A stretch of 59,525 nt of DNA from Chloroflexota bacterium (GTDB lineage Bacteria > Chloroflexota > Chloroflexia > Chloroflexales > Roseiflexaceae), in contig JACAEQ010000044.1 in NCBI GenBank assembly GCA_013388755.1, forward strand, positions 1-59,525, in the 5' to 3' direction. The notes beneath the pieces are model-generated. The model made no database searches. It had not been told where the DNA came from and was given only the letters and a program-made list of their open reading frames with translations. The position numbers and the translations under genes were made by a program. Positions within the stretch are counted from its first letter, which is position 1; each line of letters begins with the position of its first letter. Below, in pieces: positions 23,479-32,295 of the stretch.

Positions 23479-24708
23479 TCACGCCGGCCGGGCCGCCTCA
23501 ATTGTCGCCGCGCGCACCGGATTGACAACAAACAACAGCGCGCCTGCCAGGCGCAACCCGGCCAGGATCAGCACCAGCGCCTGCGCGCCGATCAGGTCGA
23601 TCAACGGCGCACAGGCCAGCGTCGCCAGGAAGAACCCCAGGTTCATCACGGTCACAAACACGCCCATATAGAACGCGCGCCGTTCCGGCGGGCAAACCTC
23701 CAGCAATATATTGAAGTGACTGACATCAACACCCGGGCTGATCGCGCCAAAGAGGAGCGCAAACAACAGGATCAGCGTCAAGTCCGGCACGGCGCCGATC
23801 AGAAAATAGTAAATCGCACTGGCGGCAGTCGCCCGCAACAACACCCACGAGAAGCCATAGCGTTCAATCAACCGCGGCCACACCAGGTTGCCGATTATTT
23901 GCCCGCCGCTGATCAACGCCAGCCAGACGCCGAGCCAGCCGTCACTTGCACCCAGTTCGCGCACAAAATAGATCGGCTGGAGCGGCGTGGCCATCCAGAA
24001 CGCAACATTGAAGACCAGCGTGTTGATGGTAATGTTCACGAAGGGGCGTTGCTCGTGAACGATCGCGCGCAGATCGTTCAGGATCATGCGCTGGCGCGCC
24101 GGCGCGCGCGCAACGACCGGCGACGGTGGAATATCCAGCCGTGCGACATACACTGTGCTGAGCAGGCTGGCAACCAGTGCCAGCGCAAACATCAACTGAT
24201 AGTTGATCGGAAACGGCGCTGCATCCAGCCAGCGACCCATGAGAAAGGTCACGACCATCACCGTGATGCCGAGGGTCATGTTACGCGCCGAAAAGAGGCG
24301 CGCCCGGCGCGATAGCGGCACGATATCGCCCATCATGGGCAGCCAGCCGGCGTTAAAGAGGGCAACCGGTATATTGATCAGCAACAGGAGCGCTACCATC
24401 GCCTCCGCGCGATAACCCGGCAGGAATGGAATGAATATCAGCCCCATGTGTCCGATCCGCAGCGCAAACAGGCTGCCGATGATCCACGAACGGCGCTGGC
24501 TGATTCGTTCAAGCAACATTGCAAAGGGAATGGAGGTCAGCGCATTCACCAGCGCTGCTGCCGAGGTCAGCAGGCTGACCATCAGGTTCGAGCCGCCGAT
24601 GCGAATAAGAAACGCTGCTGCAAACGAATAACAGGCGATCGCAATTGCCGCCCAGAATAGCTCGAACACCAGCAGGCGCATGTTACGCTCGGTGGTTTGC
24701 CGCTCCAC
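23479..24708 (-). CDS. Major facilitator superfamily transporter
   Basis: A 409-residue carrier with about 12 hydrophobic segments. The first is FWAAIAIACYSFAAAFLI and the last ALVLILAGLRLAGALLFVV. Between the first pair is the MFS loop ERISQRRSWIIG, a form of motif A (GxLaDrxGRR). A GTG at 24708 is preferred over the internal ATG at 24681 because GGGAGT stands 6 bases upstream; an upstream ORF extension is poor. Substrate unknown; the gene is unlike the photosynthetic PucC carriers further on. It is followed on the same strand by the RNA methyltransferase, without evident functional tie. Confidence 0.82.
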   Translation of the reverse strand: MERQTTERNMRLLVFELFWAAIAIACYSFAAAFLIRIGGSNLMVSLLTSAAALVNALTSIPFAMLLERISQRRSWIIGSLFALRIGHMGLIFIPFLPGYRAEAMVALLLLINIPVALFNAGWLPMMGDIVPLSRRARLFSARNMTLGITVMVVTFLMGRWLDAAPFPINYQLMFALALVASLLSTVYVARLDIPPSPVVARAPARQRMILNDLRAIVHEQRPFVNITINTLVFNVAFWMATPLQPIYFVRELGASDGWLGVWLALISGGQIIGNLVWPRLIERYGFSWVLLRATAASAIYYFLIGAVPDLTLILLFALLFGAISPGVDVSHFNILLEVCPPERRAFYMGVFVTVMNLGFFLATLACAPLIDLIGAQALVLILAGLRLAGALLFVVNPVRAATIEAARPA

Positions 24709-24978
24709 GATCCGACTCCCTTGCAGAAATGCCCTGCACCTCACAGCGCGATCGCCGCAGGAACAACCACCGCGCGGCTGCGAGTATACCATGTTGCCTG
24801 TGCATGGCCGCCGGTTTGGTGGTATGCTAACTGAGCGAGTGACGCGTGCGAGAGATTCTGCGTCTGGAGAGCCTGCGGCAGCGCGATACTCCCGTGTAAG
24901 GCTGGCTCGCGAGCCGCCTGTACGGTTCGCAAGCGCCCCCGACCCACCGCTCTCCCGAAGGCAAAAGGAGTTCTTACT

Positions 24979-27783
24979 GTGATGCTCCTGAAACGGTTGC
25001 GTACGAATCCGGGCCTCCTGGTTGGGTTTGCGCTGCTCCTGGCGGCGCTGGCACTGCCAGTAGCGGCCCAGTCGGGCAATGTGACCGTGGTTGATGAAAC
25101 CGGCGAACTCGATGTGGCCGCCGTGCAACGCGCGGCCCAGCCACTGGCGGCGCGGGGCGCGCGGGTGGGCGTTTTTCTGATCGAGCGCGGCGGCGAGGAT
25201 GATGCATTGCGTCGCTACCAGCGTGCCGGCCTGGCGAGCGGCAGCGCGATTGATGCCAGTACGATCGCCATCTATGTCTCATTCGACCCGCGCTATGCCG
25301 AGATTGCTTTTGGCGACCGCTGGAACGCGGCGCTTCTGACGAATGACAATGCCGGGACGATCCGGCAAAATCAACTGGTGCCCGGCCTGACCGGTGGTGA
25401 TGAGACCCGTGGCGTGGTTGATGCGCTGACGGCAATCGAGCGCTCGATCGCCGCGCCACCCGCACCTGCGGGGGGCACGACGGTCATTAACCAGGGCGAC
25501 ACGGTGAATGTTGATCTGGTTCCGGTCGTCATCGGCGTCATTGCGGTCATTCTGCTCCTGGTCGCCGGCCCGCTTCTCTGGCGCGGGTATCAGAAGCGGC
25601 GCAGCGTTGCACAGGCGCTACAGACGGCACGCACCGGTGCCCAGGCGGCGCGCCGTGCGGCCAGCGCCGCCATCGCCGATATGGGCCAGGTCCTTCGCGT
25701 CGCCCAGGAGAAAGCGCAGTTCGACAGGGTATCATACGCCGAGGCGGATGTTCGCCAGTTAGCCGAGATTCAGGGCGACGCTGAAGCTCGGTTCGTCCAG
25801 GCCCAGGAAGCGTTTGCCGCAGCGGAGGAGCGACTCCGTCTGCAACGTGAGCCGACGCAGGCGGAATACGAAGGCGCCACACAGACATATACCCGTATCG
25901 CGCAGGAGGTCGCGGCTGCACGCGAGGCGCTGGCGCAGGCTGAAGCGCGCCGCGCCGACCTGGATGCGATCGCCCGGGTAGCGCCCGGCGAGGTGGACAA
26001 AGCAAAAAAAGCGCTGGCTGACGCTGCCGAGCAACTCGGGGCGCTCGGCGAAGACGTCGCGCAACCCGAGGCAGTGCTCCGGCCTGTCGAGGCGCTGGTC
26101 GAGCGTGCCGTCGCGCTCCTTGAGCAGCACCGCGCCGCCGATGCGATCACGGCGGCTGGGGCAGCGTCAGCCGCGGCAGGAGAACTTGCGACGGTGCTGG
26201 CCCGTTTCAACGACATCCGCGCTGGTATTGCGGCCGGGCGAGTTGCTGCCGAGAAGGCTGCGGCGCTCGGTTTTCGTATCGACGCCGGCCTGGCTGCGTT
26301 CGGTACCGCTGAAGGGCTGCTGCGCCAGGCGGCTACGGCGTTACCGCTGGTCGGGGCCGCCGGTGTCGGTAGCCTGCTCGACCAGGCGGACAGAGCGCGC
26401 GAACTGGGTGTCATCCGTGGCGGTAGCCTGCCAGCGCGCCAGCGCGCCAACGAAGAACGCCTGGAGAAGGTCAGGCAGGCCGGCGAGGCGCTGGCAGCGG
26501 CGATTGATGCCGGGTGGCGCGCCTTCGACATTGTTGACGAGTTCGCCGAGAGCACCTGGAGCGATATTCGCGGCAATGGCAGCGAAGCCGAGAAGGCCGC
26601 CGATGAAGCGCAGGAACTCTGGGAACAGGCCGCCGAGCGCAACTCAATGGAACGCCAGGAGTTCATCGAAGCCGCTGCCGATCTCGATCACGCCGAGGAG
26701 CGAATCGCCGCCGCCCATGCCCTGATCGACGCCATTCTCCAGCGCCTGAAGGATCTGGAGGCCGCGCGGGCGGCCGCGCGCGATGAGATTGCGGCAGCAG
26801 AGGCGGATATTGCCCGCGGGCGCGAATATGTGGCGGCCAACGATCCTGATGTCGGCAAGGAGCCGGAACGACTGCTCGCCAGGGCCGAATCCGCCCTGGC
26901 GCAGGCGCGCGCCGAAATCCAGCAGGAACGCCCCGACTGGCTGGCCATCGTACGGCAGGCGGTCGAAGCCAATCGCCTGGCCGACCAGGCGCTCGTCGGG
27001 GCGCAATCCGACGTGGATGCGATGAACAAACTGCGGGTCCAGTTGCAACACGTGCAGCAGATCGCCACCGCCGAAACGCAGAAAATCATTCAGTTCGTGG
27101 GCATTCACCCGCGCGACATTCCTGCCGGCACGAAAGACAGGATCAATGGCCTGAACATCAATCTGCAGGCCGCCAACACCGTCGCTCAGGGCGTCGTCGA
27201 ACGCGAGGAAGAAGCGCGCGCGTCAGCGCTACGCGACGCCATTGAGCGGTATACTGCGCTCGAGCAGCAGGCCGCCCGGCTCTACGAAGAGATCCTGGGC
27301 CATTTCCAGCGTCTCGAAGACATGCGGCGACAGGTGACCGCCGAGGTTGAGCGCGCCCACGCCGCCATCACAGGCGCCGAGCGCACCCTGGCGCGCGCTG
27401 GCGGCGCCGTGAGTTCGCGTTCGGAAGGCGTGGCGTTGCTGCAGGATGCACGCTCAAGCTATAGCCAGATCGGGCCAGTGTACCACGAAGCGGATTTGCA
27501 ACGAGCGCTTGGATGGGCACGCGACGCGCGCGACAAAGCCGAACGCGCCGAGCGTTTCTTCGACGAGCAGATTCGCGCTGCGGCGCGGCGTAGCCAGGAC
27601 GAGATCGGCGATTTCGTCGGCGGTATGATTGTCGGCTCGATCCTGAGCGGTGGGCGTTCCAGCAGCAGGAGTAGCAGCTGGGGGAGTGGTGGCGGCCGAC
27701 GCAGCGCAGGAAGCTGGAGCGGCGGCGGCCGGCGCAGTGGTGGCGGCTTTGGTGGCGGTACCCGCCGCGGGGGCGGCTGGTAG
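24979..27783 (+). CDS. Exported TPM-domain protein with long coiled coil and glycine-rich tail
   Basis: A 934-residue protein in four parts: signal peptide (residues 1-31, ending PVAAQS); a TPM-like domain (about 35-160, with DASTIAIYVSFDPRYAEIAFGD); a membrane helix (about 178-200, VVIGVIAVILLLVAGPLLW); and a roughly 650-residue Ala/Glu/Arg-rich coiled coil running to about 880, then an Arg/Ser/Gly-rich tail with SGGG and RRGGGW. TPM proteins work in photosystem II repair in plants and as envelope phosphatases or assembly factors in bacteria, so an envelope role is likely here, with the coiled coil in the cytoplasm. The start is GTG 24979 or ATG 24982, with AAAAGGAG upstream. It is convergent with a zinc-ribbon gene only 13 bases away. 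Confidence 0.8.
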   Translation: MMLLKRLRTNPGLLVGFALLLAALALPVAAQSGNVTVVDETGELDVAAVQRAAQPLAARGARVGVFLIERGGEDDALRRYQRAGLASGSAIDASTIAIYVSFDPRYAEIAFGDRWNAALLTNDNAGTIRQNQLVPGLTGGDETRGVVDALTAIERSIAAPPAPAGGTTVINQGDTVNVDLVPVVIGVIAVILLLVAGPLLWRGYQKRRSVAQALQTARTGAQAARRAASAAIADMGQVLRVAQEKAQFDRVSYAEADVRQLAEIQGDAEARFVQAQEAFAAAEERLRLQREPTQAEYEGATQTYTRIAQEVAAAREALAQAEARRADLDAIARVAPGEVDKAKKALADAAEQLGALGEDVAQPEAVLRPVEALVERAVALLEQHRAADAITAAGAASAAAGELATVLARFNDIRAGIAAGRVAAEKAAALGFRIDAGLAAFGTAEGLLRQAATALPLVGAAGVGSLLDQADRARELGVIRGGSLPARQRANEERLEKVRQAGEALAAAIDAGWRAFDIVDEFAESTWSDIRGNGSEAEKAADEAQELWEQAAERNSMERQEFIEAAADLDHAEERIAAAHALIDAILQRLKDLEAARAAARDEIAAAEADIARGREYVAANDPDVGKEPERLLARAESALAQARAEIQQERPDWLAIVRQAVEANRLADQALVGAQSDVDAMNKLRVQLQHVQQIATAETQKIIQFVGIHPRDIPAGTKDRINGLNINLQAANTVAQGVVEREEEARASALRDAIERYTALEQQAARLYEEILGHFQRLEDMRRQVTAEVERAHAAITGAERTLARAGGAVSSRSEGVALLQDARSSYSQIGPVYHEADLQRALGWARDARDKAERAERFFDEQIRAAARRSQDEIGDFVGGMIVGSILSGGRSSSRSSSWGSGGGRRSAGSWSGGGRRSGGGFGGGTRRGGGW

Positions 27784-27796
27784 ACGGGAACTGGCC

Positions 27797-28003
27797 CTAC
27801 GACGGGCGGTGCTCTTCCCGGCGTGTTTCCCACGGCATGGCAACATTGCCGGAATGGCCGTTGGCCCGTGGTTCGCGCATTGCCAGGCGCGGACCATAGG
27901 CGACAAACAGGCCATGCTCGGGGCAACGCAGTCGCCCACGCTCAACGATCAACGCACCACCGCATTCCGGGCAATGGTACGTGTCATTCTGGTGCTCATT
28001 CAT
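27797..28003 (-). CDS. Small zinc-ribbon protein
   Basis: A 68-residue protein with two zinc-binding pairs: YHCPECGGAL and LRCPEHGLF, that is CPEC...CPEH, spaced by a short turn. The rest is unordered and basic. Such ribbons bind nucleic acid or act as small regulators. ATG 28003 has GGAGA 6 bases upstream; a longer in-frame start at 28078 would run through the hairpin at 28031-28051. It faces the TPM gene tail-to-tail with 13 bases between stops. Confidence 0.6.
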   Translation of the reverse strand: MNEHQNDTYHCPECGGALIVERGRLRCPEHGLFVAYGPRLAMREPRANGHSGNVAMPWETRREEHRPS

Positions 28004-28030
28004 GCGCTTCTCCATGTGTATAACAAAGCA

Positions 28031-28051
28031 CCCGCCTTGCGTGAAGGCGGG
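28031..28051 (-). terminator. Hairpin with T-rich tail in the zinc-ribbon leader
   Basis: CCCGCCTT-loop-AAGGCGGG is an 8-bp perfect stem with a 5-base loop. Read on the minus strand it is followed by TGCTTTGTTATA, and it lies 28 bases before the zinc-ribbon ATG. It resembles an intrinsic terminator or attenuator for that transcript. On the plus strand no T tract follows. Confidence 0.4.
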
Positions 28052-28154
28052 CGCCTCTTGCCCTGAAGCGGCCATCATTGCCGCGTCTTCTTCTGTTGCG
28101 GTAGTGTAACACTCTGGAGTGGTTTTGTAAAGCGTTGCGCCTTTTTCATTTCTG

Positions 28155-28183
28155 TTGCGCTGATCCTGGCTCTATGCTATAAT
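28155..28183 (+). promoter_or_regulatory. Sigma70 promoter of rpsF-ssb-rpsR
   Basis: TTGCGC at 28155-28160, a 17-base spacer and a perfect TATAAT at 28178-28183 form the best vegetative promoter in the window. It lies 99 bases upstream of rpsF and reads into the ribosomal block. Position and score both support it. Confidence 0.7.
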
Positions 28184-28281
28184 CGCCTGCTGCAATTGAA
28201 GAATGCTTCTGCTCTCGCACATCCACACCGCCGCGCAAGATGTGGATTCGTTGACGAGGGCCTGTGACCAGAGGAGGATCA

Positions 28282-28716
28282 ATGCGCGAGCGTCGTCGTG
28301 ACTACGAATTACTGTTCATCATTTCCCCCCTACGCACTGGCGAAGAGGAAATCCGCAACGCCATCGAGCGCGTTTCGCAGGTGATCACCAATCTTGGCGG
28401 CATGATCACCGCGACGAACCACACCACACCATGGGGTCGCCGCAAGTTTGCCTACCCGATACGCGCCTATGCGGAAGGTGAGGCAAGCCGGCGCGTGTTT
28501 ACCGAAGGCTACTACGTGCTCATGCATTTTCAACTGGCGGTTGAGCGGGTCGCAGAACTGGAACGTGCACTCAAACTGAACGACTCGGTACTGCGCTATA
28601 TGCTGACGCTGGTGGAAACGCGCGGCGCCACGCCTGCAGCGGCGGTGCCAATCGGCGCCGATGAAGATGAAGAGGAGCTAACGGACGAGGGAGAAGAGGA
28701 GGAGGACGAGGAGTAG
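28282..28716 (+). CDS. rpsF: 30S ribosomal protein S6
   Basis: A 144-residue S6 protein that binds 16S rRNA with S18 in the platform of the small subunit. RRDYELLFIISP and the TPWGRRKFAYPI turn are typical, and the tail is an unusual run of acidic residues (EDEEELTDEGEEEE) making it longer than the 95-110 residues common in bacteria. ATG 28282 has GAGGATC five bases upstream; an ATG-less extension upstream is unlikely. First gene of the rpsF-ssb-rpsR operon, whose grouping of S6, SSB and S18 is widespread. Confidence 0.95.
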   Translation: MRERRRDYELLFIISPLRTGEEEIRNAIERVSQVITNLGGMITATNHTTPWGRRKFAYPIRAYAEGEASRRVFTEGYYVLMHFQLAVERVAELERALKLNDSVLRYMLTLVETRGATPAAAVPIGADEDEEELTDEGEEEEDEE

Positions 28717-28754
28717 CCGGTAGTGGATCGCGATAGCAGGGAGAGGAACGTGCG

Positions 28755-29210
28755 ATGGCGAAGGACTTGAACAAGGTGATGATTATCGGGCGCCTCGGCA
28801 AAGACCCTGAGATGCGCTACACTCCCGGTGGGAGCCCGGTGACGACGTTTAGCGTTGCAGCAGGGCGGCAGTGGAAAGATGGGAACGGCGAACTCCACGA
28901 AGAAACCGAATGGTTCAACGTGGTGACGTGGAACAAACTGGCCGAGATCTGCAACGAACACCTGCGCAAGGCAAGCCGCGTCTATATCGAAGGGCGCTTA
29001 CAGACGCGCCACTGGGAGGATCAGAACGGTATCGCCCACTATCGTACCGAGGTTGTGGCCAGCGATATGATTATGCTCGATAGCCGTGGCCCACGTGAAC
29101 CGTCGCACTACGCCGACGATCACTACCATCAGCACGATCAGCGCCCCCAGCAGCGCAACCAGCCGCAGAGGGACGCGCTTGACATTGGTGATGAGGATAT
29201 TCCGTTTTAG
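28755..29210 (+). CDS. ssb: Single-stranded DNA-binding protein
   Basis: A 151-residue OB-fold protein that coats single-stranded DNA in replication and repair. The N-terminal half (LNKVMIIGRLGKDPEMRYTP, WFNVVTWNKLAEICNEHLRK) is the OB fold, with the SRVYIEGRLQTR strand. The tail is Gln/His-rich and ends DEDIPF, the acidic tip that docks partner proteins. Placed between rpsF and rpsR with gaps of 38 and 18 bases to the chosen starts, as in many bacteria. Confidence 0.95.
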   Translation: MAKDLNKVMIIGRLGKDPEMRYTPGGSPVTTFSVAAGRQWKDGNGELHEETEWFNVVTWNKLAEICNEHLRKASRVYIEGRLQTRHWEDQNGIAHYRTEVVASDMIMLDSRGPREPSHYADDHYHQHDQRPQQRNQPQRDALDIGDEDIPF

Positions 29211-29228
29211 TACTGTGTGAGGTCTGTT

Positions 29229-29504
29229 GTGTCCGATGATCAGGATCGCCGCCGGAGTGCGGGCGGTGGGCGTCGCCGGTTTACGGCGCGTCGCAAAGTG
29301 TGCCAGTTCTGCGCGGATAAGGTCCGTGTGGTGGATTATAAGGATGTGAAACGCCTGCAGCGCTGCATCTCCGAACGCGGCAAAATCCTGCCACGCCGCC
29401 GCACGGGAACCTGTGCGCGCCACCAGCGCTCGCTGACCGTGGCAATCAAGCGTGCGCGCCATATGGCGCTGCTGCATTTTGTTGCGGCTCACGTTCGCTC
29501 CTAG
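29229..29504 (+). CDS. rpsR: 30S ribosomal protein S18
   Basis: A 91-residue S18 protein with [20 protein letters not shown] at the start (CxxC as in zinc-bearing S18 forms), [20 protein letters not shown] and [22 protein letters not shown]. It joins S6 on 16S rRNA. I use GTG 29229, which has TGAGGT 6 bases upstream; GTG 29217 in the same frame is the other option. No rplI follows; the transcript ends in a repeat at 29507. Confidence 0.93.
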   Translation: MSDDQDRRRSAGGGRRRFTARRKVCQFCADKVRVVDYKDVKRLQRCISERGKILPRRRTGTCARHQRSLTVAIKRARHMALLHFVAAHVRS

Positions 29505-29506
29505 CG

Positions 29507-29613
29507 CCAATACTTTCCAACGAAGCCCGTCACCCCCATCCCAGCCCTCCCCCCGGTGGGGGAGGTCAGGCGGGGGGCTGGGCGGTGCGTCAAGCCGTAT
29601 GTGAAAGGTATTG
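29507..29613. mobile_element. MITE-like element (related to 6320-6457), just after rpsR
   Basis: CCAATACTTTCC at the left and TGAAAGGTATTG at the right end (29602-29613) match the 6320 element, with a G/C core of CCCCCATCCC and GGGGGAGG. Flanks CTCCTAGCGC and CTCCTGGAGC agree at 8 of 10 bases, a decayed target duplication. It may also end transcription of the ribosomal operon. Confidence 0.65.
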
Positions 29614-29766
29614 CTCCTGGAGCCAATACGTTGCAGATACTCACGATCTGGTCTGGACATAAGCATGATATGGCTTGCGCCGGGCCATGACGGTGCGAGC
29701 CATTGCGCGTCCGGCTCTCGTGGCTGAACGCCTTTGTGCGAGCCTGTCTGGAACATATATACGCGA

Positions 29767-31305
29767 ATGGCTCGAAATCCACAGAAAAATCCGAACCAGC
29801 GCCAGCAGCAGGGTGCGCGCCCGGCCCCCACCGCCCGGCGCCATCTGCGCCGCAGCGAGATTGAACGCCGCCGGCAACGCATGATCGTGATCGGCACGTC
29901 GGTCATCGTGGCGCTGACCCTCGTGGCGCTCACCGCCGGACTGGTCTATGAACAGGTCTGGCTGCCCGGCAGGCCCGTGGCGCAGGTCAATGACGTGGTG
30001 CTTACGCGCGGCGAGTACACGGCGGAGGTGCGCCACGAAGCAGCACGCATGATTGCGCAGAGCCTGTACCTGGCAACGTTTGGCGCGCAGTTCGCCCAGC
30101 AGTTCCTTGACCAGATCCCGCAGATTGATGCCCAGGCGGCAACGGCACGCACCGCGGCAATCGATGATTCGCTCGTGCAACAATGGGTGGACCTGCAACT
30201 GATCCGCCAGGGTGCGCAGAACAGGTATGGCATTCAGGTCAGCGACGGTGAGATCGCCCAGGAGTTCGTTGGTCTGTTCGGCCCGGGCTTTGCGCCGCCA
30301 ACCAATGTCCTGACGCCAACCGCGCTGCTGCTCCCGACCGTGCTCCCGTCTGATACGCCACTCCCGACTGCTGGCCCGGGGACGCCGTCGCCCACCCCGA
30401 CGCCAACGCCGTCCGGTCCGACGGCGACCGCCACGCCCTCGCCAACGCCGGAACCAACGCTGACACCGTCGCCGACACCGCTGGCCGATGAGGCGGTGAC
30501 CCGCCAGCAGGAGGCACTGCAACGCCTGTACGATGAGTATGTCAATGAGATGCGCCGGATCGATCCGCAGAGTCGCATCCACCTGACTGCCGATGATTTT
30601 CGCGTCGGCCTGTACAGTCAGTTTCTGCGCCAGGCGTTGACTCGCAAGGTACAGGAACAACTCGTTCCTGATGCCGGCTTCACGCCCAGCAGCGATCCGA
30701 GCAGCATTGAGACGCGCCACATTCTGCTGAAGGTCACCGTGCCGGTCACGGCGACCGATGAAGCGCGAGAGCAGGCATTCGCCGCTCGCCGCGCAGAGGC
30801 CGAGGCGCTGCTTGCCGAGGCGCGCGCCGCCGCCGACTTTGCTGAACTGGCGCGCGAACGATCCGAAGACTATAACTCGAAAGAGGCCGGAGGAACACTG
30901 CCGGCGTTCGATAAGGACGGCAAGACTCAGAGCGGGACGCAGATCGATCCGGCGATCGTGGCAGCGGTCGCCACGGCGGCAGAGAATGAGATCGTCGGCC
31001 CGATACGAACGTCTTTCGGCTGGCACATTGTGCAACTCGTGCGCCGCACGATCGATACCCGCGAGGTGCAACTGAGTAAGGCGCGTACCGAGGCGTTCGA
31101 TCGCTGGCTGGACGAGCAACGCGCCGCTGCCCGCGTGCAGCGCTTCCCGACCGTCGAGCCGACCCCATCGCCACTGCCGACCGGTACGGCCGCGCCATTG
31201 CCGACCGTTCCGCTGGGCGGCGATCCATCACCAACCATACCGCCAGCACCGACCGGTACTCCTGTTCCCGCCACCGGCACACCAACCGCAACTACGACGC
31301 CATAG
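29767..31305 (+). CDS. PpiC/SurA-type peptidyl-prolyl isomerase, membrane-anchored, with PT-rich insert
   Basis: A 512-residue exported folding catalyst. A positively charged start is followed by one membrane helix (about residues 38-62, IVIGTSVIVALTLVALTAGL). A SurA-N-like chaperone segment is interrupted by a Thr/Pro-rich run (residues about 180-240, many TPTP and PTAT repeats), then a parvulin (rotamase) domain from about residue 310 to 435 with TRHILLKV, EDYNSKEAGGTLPAFDK and GPIRTSFGWHIVQLV. A second Pro/Thr tail ends the chain. Start 29767 gives the short charged N terminus typical of a signal anchor. It likely helps envelope proteins fold outside the membrane. Confidence 0.88.
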   Translation: MARNPQKNPNQRQQQGARPAPTARRHLRRSEIERRRQRMIVIGTSVIVALTLVALTAGLVYEQVWLPGRPVAQVNDVVLTRGEYTAEVRHEAARMIAQSLYLATFGAQFAQQFLDQIPQIDAQAATARTAAIDDSLVQQWVDLQLIRQGAQNRYGIQVSDGEIAQEFVGLFGPGFAPPTNVLTPTALLLPTVLPSDTPLPTAGPGTPSPTPTPTPSGPTATATPSPTPEPTLTPSPTPLADEAVTRQQEALQRLYDEYVNEMRRIDPQSRIHLTADDFRVGLYSQFLRQALTRKVQEQLVPDAGFTPSSDPSSIETRHILLKVTVPVTATDEAREQAFAARRAEAEALLAEARAAADFAELARERSEDYNSKEAGGTLPAFDKDGKTQSGTQIDPAIVAAVATAAENEIVGPIRTSFGWHIVQLVRRTIDTREVQLSKARTEAFDRWLDEQRAAARVQRFPTVEPTPSPLPTGTAAPLPTVPLGGDPSPTIPPAPTGTPVPATGTPTATTTP

Positions 31306-31361
31306 GTCGTAGCGCACGACGCTGCGGCCAGGCATGTGGCGCGCCTGGCCGCACATCATGT

Positions 31362-32279
31362 GTGGCTATGAGACGCTGGAAACCACAATCAGGTACCGGG
31401 CGCTGGATCGCGCTTGTTCTGTCGCTGCTGGCGCTTGGCGGCGCCGGATTCGCGTTTGTCAGCCTGGGGAGCCGGATCAGCGGCGATCCGGCGCGGTGGC
31501 AGATCGATATCGGCGCCTTCGGGCTCTTGCTGATGTTCTTGCTGACGCTGGCGGCAGCCGGCTGGTGCATCTATCGCTTCGTTGCAGCAATGACACTGCA
31601 CTATGAGCTCGATCGCAACGGCATGTACATCACCTGGGCAGGTAATCGCACGACGATCCCGCTTGACCGGGTGAACAACATTGATGCAGGGGCCGGGCCG
31701 GTGTTCCTGCCGCTTGGCGTGCTGCAGCGTATTGGCACATACTGGGGCCGCGCCTTCGCAGGGGAAACCCCGCTCTATCTGTTTGCCACGCGCCATCCTG
31801 ACGAGTGCCTGGTCATCTATACCCCCGGCGCTGCCTACGCTATCTCACCCGACGATCCGGACGCCTTCGTGCAGGATCTTGAGCAGCGCCGCAATCTTGG
31901 CGCGACCAAAACCGTGCAACCGGCTGTGGAACACAGCCAGGTGTTTCATTATGCGTTCTGGCAGAGCAGCACCATTCTGACCCTGGTTCTGGCGACGGTG
32001 CTTGTTAATCTGCTGGCGTTCGGCATCATTTCGGCCCGGTATCCAGCGCTTGCCCCGCTGGTCGAGATGCGCTTCGACGCGATCGGAGAGGTTGCCGAGT
32101 TACGCCCGCGACACCAGGCGCTCTTCCTGCCACTTGCGGCGCTCGGTCTCAGCCTGCTGAATATGGCTGCCGGGCTTGCGCTCTATAACCGGCTGCCCCC
32201 TGGTGCACAACTGCTCCAGGGGGCTTCGGTGATCGTCCAGATTCTGTTCCTGGTGGCCGTCGCCAGTATTCTTTACTAG
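31362..32279 (+). CDS. Membrane protein with bacterial PH-like domain
   Basis: A 305-residue protein with four hydrophobic segments, two before (about residues 15-36 and 50-72) and two after (about 205-228 and 252-300) a soluble PH-like part, in which YELDRNGMYITWAGNRTTIP and LDRVNNIDA fit the bPH signature of strands with an YxLxxxGlxi pattern. The function is unknown; such proteins are thought to act in membrane stress or assembly. It follows the isomerase after 56 bases on the same strand. No strong ribosome-binding site precedes the GTG 31362 or ATG 31368 start. Confidence 0.75.
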   Translation: MAMRRWKPQSGTGRWIALVLSLLALGGAGFAFVSLGSRISGDPARWQIDIGAFGLLLMFLLTLAAAGWCIYRFVAAMTLHYELDRNGMYITWAGNRTTIPLDRVNNIDAGAGPVFLPLGVLQRIGTYWGRAFAGETPLYLFATRHPDECLVIYTPGAAYAISPDDPDAFVQDLEQRRNLGATKTVQPAVEHSQVFHYAFWQSSTILTLVLATVLVNLLAFGIISARYPALAPLVEMRFDAIGEVAELRPRHQALFLPLAALGLSLLNMAAGLALYNRLPPGAQLLQGASVIVQILFLVAVASILY

Positions 32280-32295
32280 ACCGTGACCTCAACCA

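Noticed and set aside
24741-25079. Minus-strand small open frames before the TPM gene
   Set aside because: Opposite to a clear signal peptide start and without ribosome-binding sites or motifs.
28031-28051. Terminator of the TPM gene on the plus strand
   Set aside because: It is about 250 bases past that stop, beyond a convergent gene, and has no T tract on the plus strand.
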